Source: Amycolatopsis sp. NBRC 101858
Lineage (GTDB): Bacteria; Actinomycetota; Actinomycetes; Mycobacteriales; Pseudonocardiaceae
Direction of reading: 5' to 3'
Assembly: GCF_030269325.1 (NCBI RefSeq)
Contig: NZ_BSTD01000004.1
Span: 350,558-414,557, forward strand
Length of the DNA stretch: 64,000 nt
Shown in pieces: positions 1 to 7,470 of the stretch. A program made the translations under genes and the position numbers. Numbering within the stretch: the first letter of the stretch is position 1; every line of letters begins with the position of its first letter. The notes below the pieces were generated by a model. It saw nothing but the letters and a program-made list of their open reading frames with translations. It was not told where the DNA came from and made no database searches.

Positions 1-1430
1 CGAGCGCGTACGGCAAGCTCACCGGGCGGCCGGCCGCGTGCTTCGCGATCGCCGGGCCGGGTTCGACGAACCTGCTGACCGGGCTCTACGACGCCAAGCT
101 CGACGGGGCGCCGGTGCTCGCGATCTCCGGGCAGGTGCCGTCGAAGGTGCTCGGCCGCGGCGCGTTCCAGGACGTCGACCTCTCCGCGGTGTTCCGCGAC
201 GTCGCCGTGTCCACCACGACCGTCCACAGCGGAAGCGACCACGGCGAGCTCGCGGCGCTGGCCGTCAAGCACGCCCTCGACCGGCGCGGCGTCGCCCACC
301 TGGTCCTGCCGGACGAGGTGCAGGTGCAGCCCAGCGGTGCCGGACCGGCCACACCGGACGGCCGGCGCGCGGGCCGGGCCGGGCCGCCCGGTGCCGCCGC
401 CGTCACCGCGGCGGCCGCGCTCGTCCGCGGTGCCCGGCGCCCGGTGCTCGTGGCAGGGCACGGCGCCCGCGACGCCGCCGCCGAGGTCACCGCGCTGGCC
501 GAGCGTCTCGGCGCCCCGGTCCTCACCACGTTCAAGGCCAAGGGCCTGGTGCCCGACACCCACCCGCTCGGTGCGGGCGTGCTCGGCCGCAGCGGGACGC
601 CGGTGGCCAGCTGGCTGATGAACGAAGCCGACGTGCTGATCGCCGTCGGCGCGTCGTTCAGCAACCACACCGGGATCGCCGCCTCCAAGCCGATCCTGCA
701 GATCGACGACGACCCGGCCGCGATCGGCCGGTTCGACGCGGTCACGACGTCGCTGCTCGGCGACGCGCGGCTCGCCCTCGCCGCCCTCGCCGCCGAACTG
801 GGGGAGCCGAAGGCCGAGGACCAGCGCGCCGACGTCGCCGCCCGCTGGGCGATCTGGCGCGCCGAGAAGGCCCGCCGGGTCGCCGACGACCGCGGGCGGG
901 GCGTGTCGGCCGCGGCGGTGTTCGACGCGCTGTCCCGGCACCTGCCCGCCGACGCCGTGGTCACCGTGGATGTCGGCAACCACGCCTACTCGCTGGGCCG
1001 CTACCTGGAGTCGAAGGGCCAGCCGGTGCTGATGTCGGGCTACCTCGGCTCGATCGGGTTCGGCTACCCGGCGGCGCTCGGCGCGTGGGCGGCCGCCCCG
1101 GGCCGTCCCGTCGTGGCGGTCACCGGGGACGGCGGGTTCGGGCAGTACGCGACCGAGCTGACCACCGCCGTCAAGTACGGCATCCCGGTCAAGCACGTGC
1201 TGCTGAACAACAACGCGCTCGGCAAGATCAGCAAGGAGCAGCTCGCCGGGGACTACCCGGTGTGGCAGACGTCCCTGGTCAACCCGGACTGGGCCGCCTA
1301 CGCCGAGCTCTGCGGCGCCACCGGGATCGCCGTCACCGGGCGCGAACAGCTGGACGAGGCCATGGCCGCGCTGTTCGCCGCCGAAGGACCCACCCTGCTC
1401 TGCGTCGAGCAGGACGCCGAACTCCTCTGA
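1..1430 (+). CDS. Thiamine-diphosphate-dependent enzyme (acetolactate synthase / pyruvate oxidase-like), 5' truncated by window edge
   Basis: The reading frame is open from base 3 and the start lies upstream of the window; about 475 codons remain. The visible part begins in the N-terminal TPP domain (AGPGSTNLLTGLYDAK near base 50), followed by a central FAD/TPP-family domain and a C-terminal TPP-binding domain with the GDGGF motif (around base 1127) and the downstream NNNALGKI stretch that completes the diphosphate-binding fold. Family knowledge: these enzymes act on pyruvate or other 2-oxo acids. Acetolactate synthase, pyruvate:quinone oxidoreductase (PoxB-like) or a sulfoacetaldehyde/oxalyl-type enzyme cannot be separated from this fragment. 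The next gene starts 10 bp downstream on the same strand after a GAAAGGACG ribosome-binding site, so the two are probably co-transcribed. Confidence 0.85.
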   Translation, partial: SAYGKLTGRPAACFAIAGPGSTNLLTGLYDAKLDGAPVLAISGQVPSKVLGRGAFQDVDLSAVFRDVAVSTTTVHSGSDHGELAALAVKHALDRRGVAHLVLPDEVQVQPSGAGPATPDGRRAGRAGPPGAAAVTAAAALVRGARRPVLVAGHGARDAAAEVTALAERLGAPVLTTFKAKGLVPDTHPLGAGVLGRSGTPVASWLMNEADVLIAVGASFSNHTGIAASKPILQIDDDPAAIGRFDAVTTSLLGDARLALAALAAELGEPKAEDQRADVAARWAIWRAEKARRVADDRGRGVSAAAVFDALSRHLPADAVVTVDVGNHAYSLGRYLESKGQPVLMSGYLGSIGFGYPAALGAWAAAPGRPVVAVTGDGGFGQYATELTTAVKYGIPVKHVLLNNNALGKISKEQLAGDYPVWQTSLVNPDWAAYAELCGATGIAVTGREQLDEAMAALFAAEGPTLLCVEQDAELL

Positions 1431-1440
1431 AAGGACGACC

Positions 1441-2145
1441 ATGCCCCGCTACGACGACCTGCGTGCCCTGTTCGTGAACTGCACGCTCAAGCGCTCGCCC
1501 GAGCGCAGCAACACCGAAGGCCTGATCGACGTCAGCCGCCGGATCATGGAGAAGAACGGCGTCGGCGTCGACGTGCTGCGCGCCATCGACCACGACATCG
1601 CCACCGGCGTCTGGCCGGACATGACCGAGCACGGCTGGGCGAGCGACGAGTGGCCGTCGATCTACGAGAAGGTGCTCGCGGCGGACATCCTGGTGGTCGC
1701 GGGACCGATCTGGCTGGGGGACAACAGCTCCGTCACCAAGCTGGTCATCGAGCGGCTCTACGCCTGCTCGCACCTGCTCAACGACGCCGGGCAGTACGCC
1801 TACTACGGCCGGGTCGGCGGCTGCCTGATCACCGGCAACGAGGACGGCGTCAAGCACTGCGCGATGAACGTCCTCTACAGCCTGCAGCACCTCGGTTACG
1901 TGATCCCGCCCCAGGCGGACTCGGGCTGGATCGGCGAAGCGGGCCCGGGACCGTCCTACCTGGACCCCGGCTCCGGCGGCCCGGAGAACGACTTCACCAA
2001 CCGCAACACCACGTTCATGACGTGGAACCTGCTGCACCTGGCGAGGATGCTGAAGGACGCGGGCGGCATCCCGGCGCACGGCAACCAGCGCAGCGAGTGG
2101 GACGCGGGCTGCCGGTTCGACTTCGTCAACCCCGAATACCGCTGA
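1441..2145 (+). CDS. Flavodoxin-like / NADPH-dependent FMN reductase family protein
   Basis: A 234-residue soluble protein. The N-terminus reads as a flavodoxin-like fold: a beta strand (LRALFVNCTLKRSPERSNT) ending in the phosphate-binding loop typical of NAD(P)H-dependent FMN reductases. A second conserved block, VVAGPIWLGDNSSVTKLVIER at about residues 84-104, matches the P-I-W-x-G-x-x-S flavin-side loop of the family. ATG 1441 follows a GAAAGGACG site. It lies 10 bp after the TPP enzyme, so the two likely form a transcript; a role supplying reduced flavin or acting as a quinone reductase is inference. The family assignment is firm, the substrate is unknown. Confidence 0.8.
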   Translation: MPRYDDLRALFVNCTLKRSPERSNTEGLIDVSRRIMEKNGVGVDVLRAIDHDIATGVWPDMTEHGWASDEWPSIYEKVLAADILVVAGPIWLGDNSSVTKLVIERLYACSHLLNDAGQYAYYGRVGGCLITGNEDGVKHCAMNVLYSLQHLGYVIPPQADSGWIGEAGPGPSYLDPGSGGPENDFTNRNTTFMTWNLLHLARMLKDAGGIPAHGNQRSEWDAGCRFDFVNPEYR

Positions 2146-2223
2146 GCGACGCGGTGTGCCGGACCGGGTGGCCGTAAGATGCCGGTCATCTTTTCCCGCC
2201 CCCGCAAGGGATACGCTCGGGTC

Positions 2224-2853
2224 GTGACCGAATTGCCCCCGGACGACGAGCTCGTCGCGGCGCTGCGGGCCGGCGACGGCGCGGCGTTCGCGGACGTGCT
2301 CGACGCCTGGTCGTCGTCGATGCTGCGGCTGGCCCGGTCGTTCGTCTCGACGCACGCGACCGCCGAGGAGGTCGTCCAGGACACCTGGCTCGCCGTCGTG
2401 CAAGGCCTGGGCGCCTTCGAAGGGCGGTCGTCGGTGAAGACGTGGGTGTACCGGATCCTGGTCAACACGGCCAAGAAACGCGGGGCGCGCGAGAAGCGCA
2501 GCGTCCCGTGGACGAGCCTGCTGCCCGGCGACGAGGACCACGGCCCGACGGTGGATCCCGGCTTGGTCCGGGGGCCGGGCGGCGCCGGGCAGTGGCGGGA
2601 AGTCCCCGAAGCGTGGGCGTCGCCGGAGAAGACCGCACTGGCACTGGAAGTCCGCGAGGTGATCACCGGCGCGCTGGCCGAGCTGCCCGCGCGGCAGCGC
2701 GCCGTGATCAGCCTGCGCGACGTCGCCGACCACACCGCCGAGGAGGTCTGCGAGATCCTGCAGATCACCGCGGCGAACCAGCGGGTGCTGCTGCACCGCG
2801 CCCGCGCGGTCGTCCGGGAACGCCTGGCCGGCTACCTGGGGGCGGCGGGATGA
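2224..2853 (+). CDS. ECF-type RNA polymerase sigma factor
   Basis: A 209-residue sigma-70 family protein. Region 2 is visible at about residues 20-90 (LARSFVSTHATAEEVVQDTWLAVVQGL, then VKTWVYRILVNTAKKR), and region 4 near the C-terminus (LPARQRAVISLRDVADHTAEEV with the HTH CEILQITAANQRVLLHRAR). The GTG at 2224 is preferred over 2179 because the 15 extra residues are not sigma-like. Its TGA overlaps the ATG of the next gene (ATGA at 2850-2853), a zinc anti-sigma factor, so the two are translationally coupled as a classic sigma/anti-sigma pair. The signal sensed is unknown. Confidence 0.92.
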   Translation: MTELPPDDELVAALRAGDGAAFADVLDAWSSSMLRLARSFVSTHATAEEVVQDTWLAVVQGLGAFEGRSSVKTWVYRILVNTAKKRGAREKRSVPWTSLLPGDEDHGPTVDPGLVRGPGGAGQWREVPEAWASPEKTALALEVREVITGALAELPARQRAVISLRDVADHTAEEVCEILQITAANQRVLLHRARAVVRERLAGYLGAAG

Positions 2854-3080
2854 CCTGCGACGAGTTCGTCGAGCTGGTCACGGCGTTCCTCGACGACGCG
2901 CTCGACCCGGCGACGGAGGACCGGTTCGTCGAGCACCTGTCCCGCTGCGACGGGTGCGAACGCTACCTCGCCCAGTTCCGCGCCACGATCGCGGAACTGG
3001 GCGAGCTGCCCCCGGATTCCCTCTCACCCGCGGTGCGCGCGGACCTCCTGGACGCCTTCCGCGACTGGCACCGCGGCTGA
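2850..3080 (+). CDS. Zinc-binding anti-sigma factor (ZAS-type)
   Basis: A 76-residue protein with an early Cys (MTCDEFVEL) and the H-x3-C-x2-C signature (EHLSRCDGCERYL, about residues 28-40) of zinc anti-sigma domains. It starts within the stop codon of the ECF sigma gene (ATGA overlap), the usual arrangement for a cognate inhibitor. There is no transmembrane segment, so it should be a soluble, cytoplasmic anti-sigma factor. By analogy with RsrA-type proteins the Cys ligands could make it thiol/redox responsive, which is inference. Its last 57 bp overlap the convergent membrane-protein gene. Confidence 0.85.
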   Translation: MTCDEFVELVTAFLDDALDPATEDRFVEHLSRCDGCERYLAQFRATIAELGELPPDSLSPAVRADLLDAFRDWHRG

Positions 3081-3464
3081 GCCCCGCAGGGTCGGGCGCA
3101 GCGCGAGGACGACCGCCGTCGTGACCACCAGGTGCATGATCATCAGCCCCACGACGTTGGCCGCGGTGGCGCCCATGTTCAGGATCAGCAGGTCCGGGAC
3201 CCAGGTCAGGACGAGGACCGCGGGCACGACCACGCGCAGCGCCTGCGGGGCCCGGCGGGCGATCAGGATCCAGCCCGCGGTGCCGAGCAGCAGCCCGACC
3301 ACGGTCGCCGGCAGGTAGGACGCGGCGTTGAGGCCCATCCCGATCCCGCCGTCGTCGAGCGAGGACGCCGTCAAGGCGATGACGGTGTTGACGGCGGCGG
3401 CCGCCACGACGGCGACCCCCAGGCGGAGAGCCGTAGCGGACGTCCGGGTGGCGGTGGTGGTCAT
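3024..3464 (-). CDS. Four-helix integral membrane protein, DUF6069-like
   Basis: A 146-residue protein with four hydrophobic helices (about residues 13-33, 50-68, 76-94 and 98-121) and no catalytic motif. It resembles the DUF6069 family of small actinobacterial membrane proteins, whose function is unknown. ATG 3464 follows AGGAGCG. It is divergent from a MarR regulator across 59 bp containing two copies of a 13-bp sequence, so it is the likely target of that regulator. Its 3' end overlaps the anti-sigma gene by 57 bp tail to tail. Confidence 0.75.
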   Translation of the reverse strand: MTTTATRTSATALRLGVAVVAAAAVNTVIALTASSLDDGGIGMGLNAASYLPATVVGLLLGTAGWILIARRAPQALRVVVPAVLVLTWVPDLLILNMGATAANVVGLMIMHLVVTTAVVLALRPTLRGSAAVPVAEGVQEVRAHRG

Positions 3465-3477
3465 CGCTCCTCCTTGG

Positions 3478-3518
3478 GTTGCGTGTTAAACCCAAAGTAG
3501 ATTGAGTTGCGTGTTAAA
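3478..3518. promoter_or_regulatory. Two direct repeats GTTGCGTGTTAAA in the MarR/membrane-protein intergenic region (candidate MarR operators)
   Basis: GTTGCGTGTTAAA occurs at 3478-3490 and again at 3506-3518, a 28-bp period, between the divergent start codons. The second copy ends five bases before the GTG of the MarR gene. The first copy is also flanked by a GGGTT/AACCC inverted pair. Direct repeats between a MarR gene and its divergent neighbour are best read as operators that also overlap the promoters; this is inference from position. Confidence 0.55.
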
Positions 3519-3523
3519 GTCAA

Positions 3524-4027
3524 GTGGTGGACGAGCAGGCAGAGGAGCCGTTCGAGCGGCTCGGCAAAGAGGAACGGCGTGTGTGGATCAACCTGGCGAA
3601 GGTCCTGCTCACCCTGCCGGGAGCACTGGAGAGCCAGCTGCTGCGCGACGCCGACCTGACGTTGCTGGGCTACATGATCCTGGCGCGGCTTTCGGTGGTG
3701 CCGGGGGAGAACCTGCGGATGAGCGAGATCGCCGAGATGGCCAACGGGTCCCTGCCGCGGATTTCCCACGCGGTGGCCCGGCTGGAGGATCGCGGGTGGG
3801 TGACCCGGAAGGTCTGCACGGGTCAGGGGCGGCGCTTCACGATCGCGACCCTCACCGACGCCGGCCGCGAGCACCTGGCGGCCGCGTCGCCCGCGCACGT
3901 GGCGAACGTGCGGCGGCTGGTGGTCGACCCGCTCGGTGACGACTTCGTGCGGCTCGGCGAGGCCGTCGAGCGGATCGTCGAGAACCTGGGGCTGCCCACC
4001 GAGGTTCTCAAGCGGCCGAAGGCCTGA
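3524..4027 (+). CDS. MarR-family transcriptional regulator
   Basis: A 167-residue winged-helix protein. The core shows LGYMILARLSVVPGENLRM, the recognition region SEIAEMANGSLPRISHAVARLEDRGWV and the wing KVCTGQGRRFTIATLTDAGREHL, typical of MarR. GTG 3524 or the adjacent in-frame GTG 3527 can serve as start; there is little room for a Shine-Dalgarno sequence, so translation may be nearly leaderless. It is divergent from the DUF6069-like gene and probably represses both. The stop codon lies inside a perfect 13-bp inverted repeat that looks like a bidirectional terminator. Confidence 0.9.
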   Translation: MVDEQAEEPFERLGKEERRVWINLAKVLLTLPGALESQLLRDADLTLLGYMILARLSVVPGENLRMSEIAEMANGSLPRISHAVARLEDRGWVTRKVCTGQGRRFTIATLTDAGREHLAAASPAHVANVRRLVVDPLGDDFVRLGEAVERIVENLGLPTEVLKRPKA

Positions 4028-4051
4028 CCGGCGCCGGCCAGGCCTTCGGCC
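4014..4051. terminator. Bidirectional hairpin between MarR and haloperoxidase genes
   Basis: Perfect 13-bp arms GGCCGAAGGCCTG (4014-4026) and CAGGCCTTCGGCC (4039-4051) with a 12-base loop. The hairpin covers the MarR stop codon and ends 3 bp before the stop of the convergent haloperoxidase gene. It has no T-tract, as is usual in very GC-rich actinomycetes. Confidence 0.7.
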
Positions 4052-4054
4052 ACG

Positions 4055-5329
4055 TCACGACCGGAGGACGAACCCCGCGACGTCGTGGCCCAGCTGCCGC
4101 CCGGCTTCGTGGTCGAGGCGGGTGTGGACGCCGGCGACGATGCGGCTCAGGCCGGCCTCGTCGGCCACGTCCTGGAACGTCGCGAACCGCCGGACCGTGC
4201 CCGGCAGCGCCTCGGACGTCACGGCGAGCTGCCACCGCGGCCCGTACTCCTGCCGCAGCACGAGGGCGCCCGCCTGCGAGATGATGCTGTGCGCGCCCGG
4301 GTAGGCCGGATCCGCCGGGGTGGTGGCGAGGCTCGACCAGTCCGGAATGCCGTCCGTCGCCGGGTTCCCGTCGGTGCCGGCCAGCCGGATCGCGGTGATC
4401 GGCCGCCAGATCCGGTAGTGGTACTTCGCTTCGTAGAACGCGATCACCGCGTCCGCGAACGCCAGGTTCAGCCGCGCGAACACCCGGGCCGCCACCGGCA
4501 GGCTGCTGCGCGAACCGCCGACGACGGACTGCGCGATCTCGTTCCAGTAGTTCCAGATCGGCGCCGCCCAGAACCGCGCCCGGACCGTCTCGTCGGCGGT
4601 GCGGGTGGTGCTGGTGTCGCGCCCGGCCGCCGCGACGTCGCCGAGCGCCTGGGCGTAGCGGGCGCTGCCGAGCGCGGGGTAGGGCGCGGGCCGGAACCGG
4701 CTCGCCCGGTCGAGCACGAACGGCGTCACCGCGGCCCAGTGGGTGAACGCGGCGGGCGCGAACGCGGGCGGCGTCGGCCGGTACTGCCCCGGCGCCGTCC
4801 CCGGTGCCAGGACCGGCGGCACCGCGGCCGAGCCGTCGTCGGCCCGCAGGCCCAGGAGCAGCCGGGCGACCAGCCGCCCGGCGCGCACGCCGGCGTCCCG
4901 CCCGGCCGGGGTCATCGCGGCGAGCTGGCCCGCCAGCAGAGTCCCGTACTCACCGGCCCGGGTGGGGTAGAGCGCGGCCAGGACGTCGTGCGCCGCCTGC
5001 GCGGCCGCCGCTTCCGGGGCCGCCGCGCCCGCGACGTCGACCGTGAACAGGTACGGCCGCCCGATCCCGGCCGTCGCGACGACGGCGTCGTGCACCGCCG
5101 CGTGCAGCAGGGCGAAGCTGCGGGTCGGGTGCACCGTCGCCGGCTGGAGACCGGCCGTGCGCACGGTGGTCAGCAGCTCACGGTTCCAGGCGAGGACGAG
5201 GTCCGCGCCGCTCCGCCGAACCGGGGCCGGGGCCGCCGTGGCCGGTGTGGGCAGGCCGGTGGTGGCGAGCACGGCGGCCGCCGCCCCGCCGGCGGCGAAC
5301 AGGTGGCGGCGCGACATCGATGTGGTCAT
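4055..5329 (-). CDS. Tat-exported vanadium-dependent haloperoxidase / PAP2 acid phosphatase superfamily protein
   Basis: A 424-residue protein starting at ATG 5329. The N-terminus (SRRHLFAAGGAAAAVLATTG) is a twin-arginine signal with an Ala-rich h-region and an AxA cleavage site near residue 30. The C-terminal half carries PAP2/haloperoxidase hallmarks: the KYHYRIWRPITAI block, AYPGAHSIISQAG with the PG-x-HS motif, and GVHTRLDHEAGRQLGHDV with the G-x-H-x3-D-x3-G signature. In the family these residues bind vanadate or phosphate. Haloperoxidase or phosphatase activity cannot be decided here. It is divergent from an ECF sigma gene and shares a mirror-symmetric promoter-like element with it, suggesting it belongs to that sigma factor's regulon. 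Confidence 0.88.
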   Translation of the reverse strand: MTTSMSRRHLFAAGGAAAAVLATTGLPTPATAAPAPVRRSGADLVLAWNRELLTTVRTAGLQPATVHPTRSFALLHAAVHDAVVATAGIGRPYLFTVDVAGAAAPEAAAAQAAHDVLAALYPTRAGEYGTLLAGQLAAMTPAGRDAGVRAGRLVARLLLGLRADDGSAAVPPVLAPGTAPGQYRPTPPAFAPAAFTHWAAVTPFVLDRASRFRPAPYPALGSARYAQALGDVAAAGRDTSTTRTADETVRARFWAAPIWNYWNEIAQSVVGGSRSSLPVAARVFARLNLAFADAVIAFYEAKYHYRIWRPITAIRLAGTDGNPATDGIPDWSSLATTPADPAYPGAHSIISQAGALVLRQEYGPRWQLAVTSEALPGTVRRFATFQDVADEAGLSRIVAGVHTRLDHEAGRQLGHDVAGFVLRS

Positions 5330-5365
5330 TTCTCTCCCCGGGTTCGGCGGATGGTCCGCTTGCCG

Positions 5366-5401
5366 ATACGGCCGCCGGTTACGCGTAACCCGGTCGCGTA
5401 T
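5366..5401. promoter_or_regulatory. Mirror-symmetric divergent ECF-type promoter (GGTTAC-N14-CGTAT on both strands)
   Basis: The palindrome GGTTACGCGTAACC lies at 5377-5390. Reading rightward, GGTTAC is followed after 14 bases by CGTAT (5397-5401); reading leftward, GGTTAC is again followed after 14 bases by CGTAT. Each strand therefore carries the same -35/-10-like pair with identical spacing, one facing the ECF sigma gene and one facing the haloperoxidase gene. This is what autoregulation plus co-regulation by one ECF sigma factor would look like. Promoter function is inferred. Confidence 0.6.
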
Positions 5402-5443
5402 CCCTCGGGTGGCGGCAAGAATCGGCAGGGGAGAAGGCGGGCG

Positions 5444-6025
5444 GTGCCGGTGGCACAGCGATTCCGGCGCAGACGCGCCGAAGAGGACGATCCGGGCGCG
5501 GCGCCGCCCGCACGGCTGCACGTGGTCGGCGCGGACGTCTACCCGGACTGGGAGGCGGTCTACCGCGACAACGTCGACCGCCTGTACCGGCTGATGTTCT
5601 CGAAGGTGGGCAACCGGCCCGACGCGGAAGACTTGACCACGGAGGTCTTCCTGACGGCGTTGCGGCCGCTGCGCGTCTCGGCGAGCGTGGGCGAGGTCCG
5701 GGCCTACCTGCTGGCCACCGCGCGCACGGTGCTGGCCGGGCACTGGCGGCGCACGCTCGGCCGGGAGATCACCACCCTGGACGAGGAACGCGACATCGCG
5801 GCCTTCGAAGCCGACGCGATCGACCCGCGGACGCCGGCCCGCGCCGAGGCGATCCTGGCGCGGCTGCCCGAACGGTACGGCCGCATCCTGCGGCTGCGGT
5901 TCCTGCAGGCGTGCTCGCTCAAGGAAGCGGCGGCGGAGCTCGGCATCACCGTCGGCAACGCGAAGGTGTTGCAGCACCGGGCGTTGCGGCAGGCGGCCCA
6001 GCTGGCGGAAGGGACGGACACGTGA
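5444..6025 (+). CDS. ECF-type RNA polymerase sigma factor
   Basis: A 193-residue sigma factor. Region 2 (YRDNVDRLYRLMFSKVGNRPDAEDLTTEVFL, then VRAYLLATARTVLAGHWRR) and region 4 (LPERYGRILRLRFLQACSLKEAAAELGITVGNAKVLQHRALR) are clear. GTG 5444 is chosen because GGAGAAGG sits 7 bases upstream and because the earlier frame runs antisense through the haloperoxidase gene. The stop overlaps the GTG of the Rieske gene (GTGA). No separate anti-sigma gene follows; the coupled membrane Rieske protein is in that position. Confidence 0.9.
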   Translation: MPVAQRFRRRRAEEDDPGAAPPARLHVVGADVYPDWEAVYRDNVDRLYRLMFSKVGNRPDAEDLTTEVFLTALRPLRVSASVGEVRAYLLATARTVLAGHWRRTLGREITTLDEERDIAAFEADAIDPRTPARAEAILARLPERYGRILRLRFLQACSLKEAAAELGITVGNAKVLQHRALRQAAQLAEGTDT

Positions 6026-6696
6026 CCACTCGAGGCGTCCGCCGGTACGTCAAGGACCTCCTGCGCCGGCGCCGGCCGCGCGCGTTCGAGGCCGGTCCGG
6101 GCGACGAAGCCGAGCTGCGGACCGCGGTGCTGCTGCGCGCGGCCCGGCCGGGAGCCGGGGCGGCGAGCGAAGAGTTCGTCGCCGGGCTGCACCGGCGGCT
6201 GGCCCAGGAGCTCGGGGAACCGGCACCCGCGCGGGGCGGCAACCGCCGCCGGTTCATCCAGGTGTCCTCGGCCGCGGCGGTGGCGGCCGCGGCGGGCGCG
6301 GGCGTCGAGTACCTGGTGACGTCCGGCGCCGAGCCGGCGGCGGCGCCGGAAGAGACGCTGCGGCCGGAGAACGGCGAATGGCGGGCCGTCGTCGCGGCGC
6401 ACGACCTGCCCGAAGGCGGGGTGCTGCCGTTCGACTTCGGTGCGGTGGCGGGGTTCGTCCAGCGCACGGGCGGGGAGGTCCGCGGGGTTTCGGCGACCTG
6501 CACGCACCTGGGCTGCCGGCTGAACCTGGACGCCCCGGCGCGGCGGCTGAACTGCCCGTGCCACCGGACGTCGTTCGCGGTGGACGGCGCGGTCCTCATG
6601 CACCAGCTGCCGGTGACGCCGCCGCCGCTGCCGCACCTGGTGGTGCGGGAAGCCGGGGGGATGGTGGAGGTGCTGGTCCCGCCGGCCGGGGCGTGA
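6022..6696 (+). CDS. Membrane-anchored Rieske [2Fe-2S] protein, coupled to ECF sigma factor
   Basis: 224 residues. About 75 N-terminal charged residues precede a twin-Arg signal anchor (NRRRFIQVSSAAAVAAAA, about residues 74-91). The C-terminal Rieske fold has C160-T-H162-L-G-C165 and C178-P-C180-H181: C160/H162/C178/H181 are the cluster ligands and C165/C180 the disulfide pair of high-potential Rieske proteins. The usual G after the second box is R (CPCHRTSF). By topology the N-terminal part would be cytoplasmic and the cluster extracytoplasmic. Coupled by GTGA overlap to the sigma gene, it holds the normal anti-sigma position and could sense redox state. That role is inference; a plain electron carrier is the alternative. 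Confidence 0.88.
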   Translation: MTTRGVRRYVKDLLRRRRPRAFEAGPGDEAELRTAVLLRAARPGAGAASEEFVAGLHRRLAQELGEPAPARGGNRRRFIQVSSAAAVAAAAGAGVEYLVTSGAEPAAAPEETLRPENGEWRAVVAAHDLPEGGVLPFDFGAVAGFVQRTGGEVRGVSATCTHLGCRLNLDAPARRLNCPCHRTSFAVDGAVLMHQLPVTPPPLPHLVVREAGGMVEVLVPPAGA

Positions 6697-6702
6697 CCGG
6701 CG

Positions 6703-7470
6703 TCAGCGCAGGTACGAGGCGCCGTTGACGTCGAGGATCGCGCCGGAGCTCCACGCCGCCTCCGGGGAGGCGAGGTGGACGATCGCCGCGGCGACCTCCT
6801 CGGCCGTTCCCACGCGGCCGAACGGGCTCTGGTCGCGCAGCGCGTCGCCGCCCGGACCGGCGAGCTTGGCCTCCTGGCGCGCGGTCGCGACGAACCCCGG
6901 GGCCACCGACGTCACCGAAATCCCGTGCGGTGCCAAGGCGATCGCCATCGACTGGCCGAACGCGTGCAGCGCCGCCTTGCTCGCGCTGTAGGCCGGGTAC
7001 TCGGGCTCGCCGCGGAACGCGCCGCGCGAACCGACGTTGACGACGCTGACCGGGCGGCCGTGCTCGATCAGGTGCCGGGCCACCGCCCAGCTGACATTCG
7101 CGTTGCCGAGGAGGTTGACGTCGATCATGCGCCGCCAGGCGGCCAGCCATTCGTCGTAACCGACTTCGGCGACGGCGTGGCGGTTCTGCTCGGTCGGGGC
7201 CTGGGCGGCGTTGTTGACCAGCACGTCGAGGCGGCCGAGCGCCGCGACCGCCTCGTCGACGACCCGGCGCGCCACGGCCGGATCGCCCAGGTCGCCGCCG
7301 AGGCAGGTGTGCCCGGAGCCGGTCAGCTCGTGCACCGTCGTCTCCGCGTCATCGCGCTGGGTCGCGTAGTGGACCGCGACGCGGTAGCCGCGCGCGGCGA
7401 AGGCCACGGCGGTGGCCCGGCCGATGCCGCGCGACCCGCCGGTCACCAGCACGCATTTCCGGTCGGTCAT
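6703..7470 (-). CDS. Short-chain dehydrogenase/reductase (SDR)
   Basis: A 255-residue classical SDR. It has the N-terminal NAD(P) motif TGGSRGIGRATA, the NNAAQ block, a catalytic serine region (VVNVGSRGAF) and Y-x-x-x-K (YPAYSASKAALHA), plus the C-terminal SSGAILDVNGASYLR typical of the subfamily. The N-terminal basic residue after the first strand suggests NADPH preference. Its ATG overlaps the stop of the upstream TetR gene (ATGA at 7467-7470), so both are one transcript and the SDR is probably autoregulated along with the repressor. The substrate is unknown. Confidence 0.92.
   Translation of the reverse strand: MTDRKCVLVTGGSRGIGRATAVAFAARGYRVAVHYATQRDDAETTVHELTGSGHTCLGGDLGDPAVARRVVDEAVAALGRLDVLVNNAAQAPTEQNRHAVAEVGYDEWLAAWRRMIDVNLLGNANVSWAVARHLIEHGRPVSVVNVGSRGAFRGEPEYPAYSASKAALHAFGQSMAIALAPHGISVTSVAPGFVATARQEAKLAGPGGDALRDQSPFGRVGTAEEVAAAIVHLASPEAAWSSGAILDVNGASYLR

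Noticed and set aside
1333..2796. Minus-strand 487-codon frame opposite the flavodoxin-like and sigma genes
   Set aside because: Antisense shadow; the plus-strand genes show family motifs and ribosome sites.
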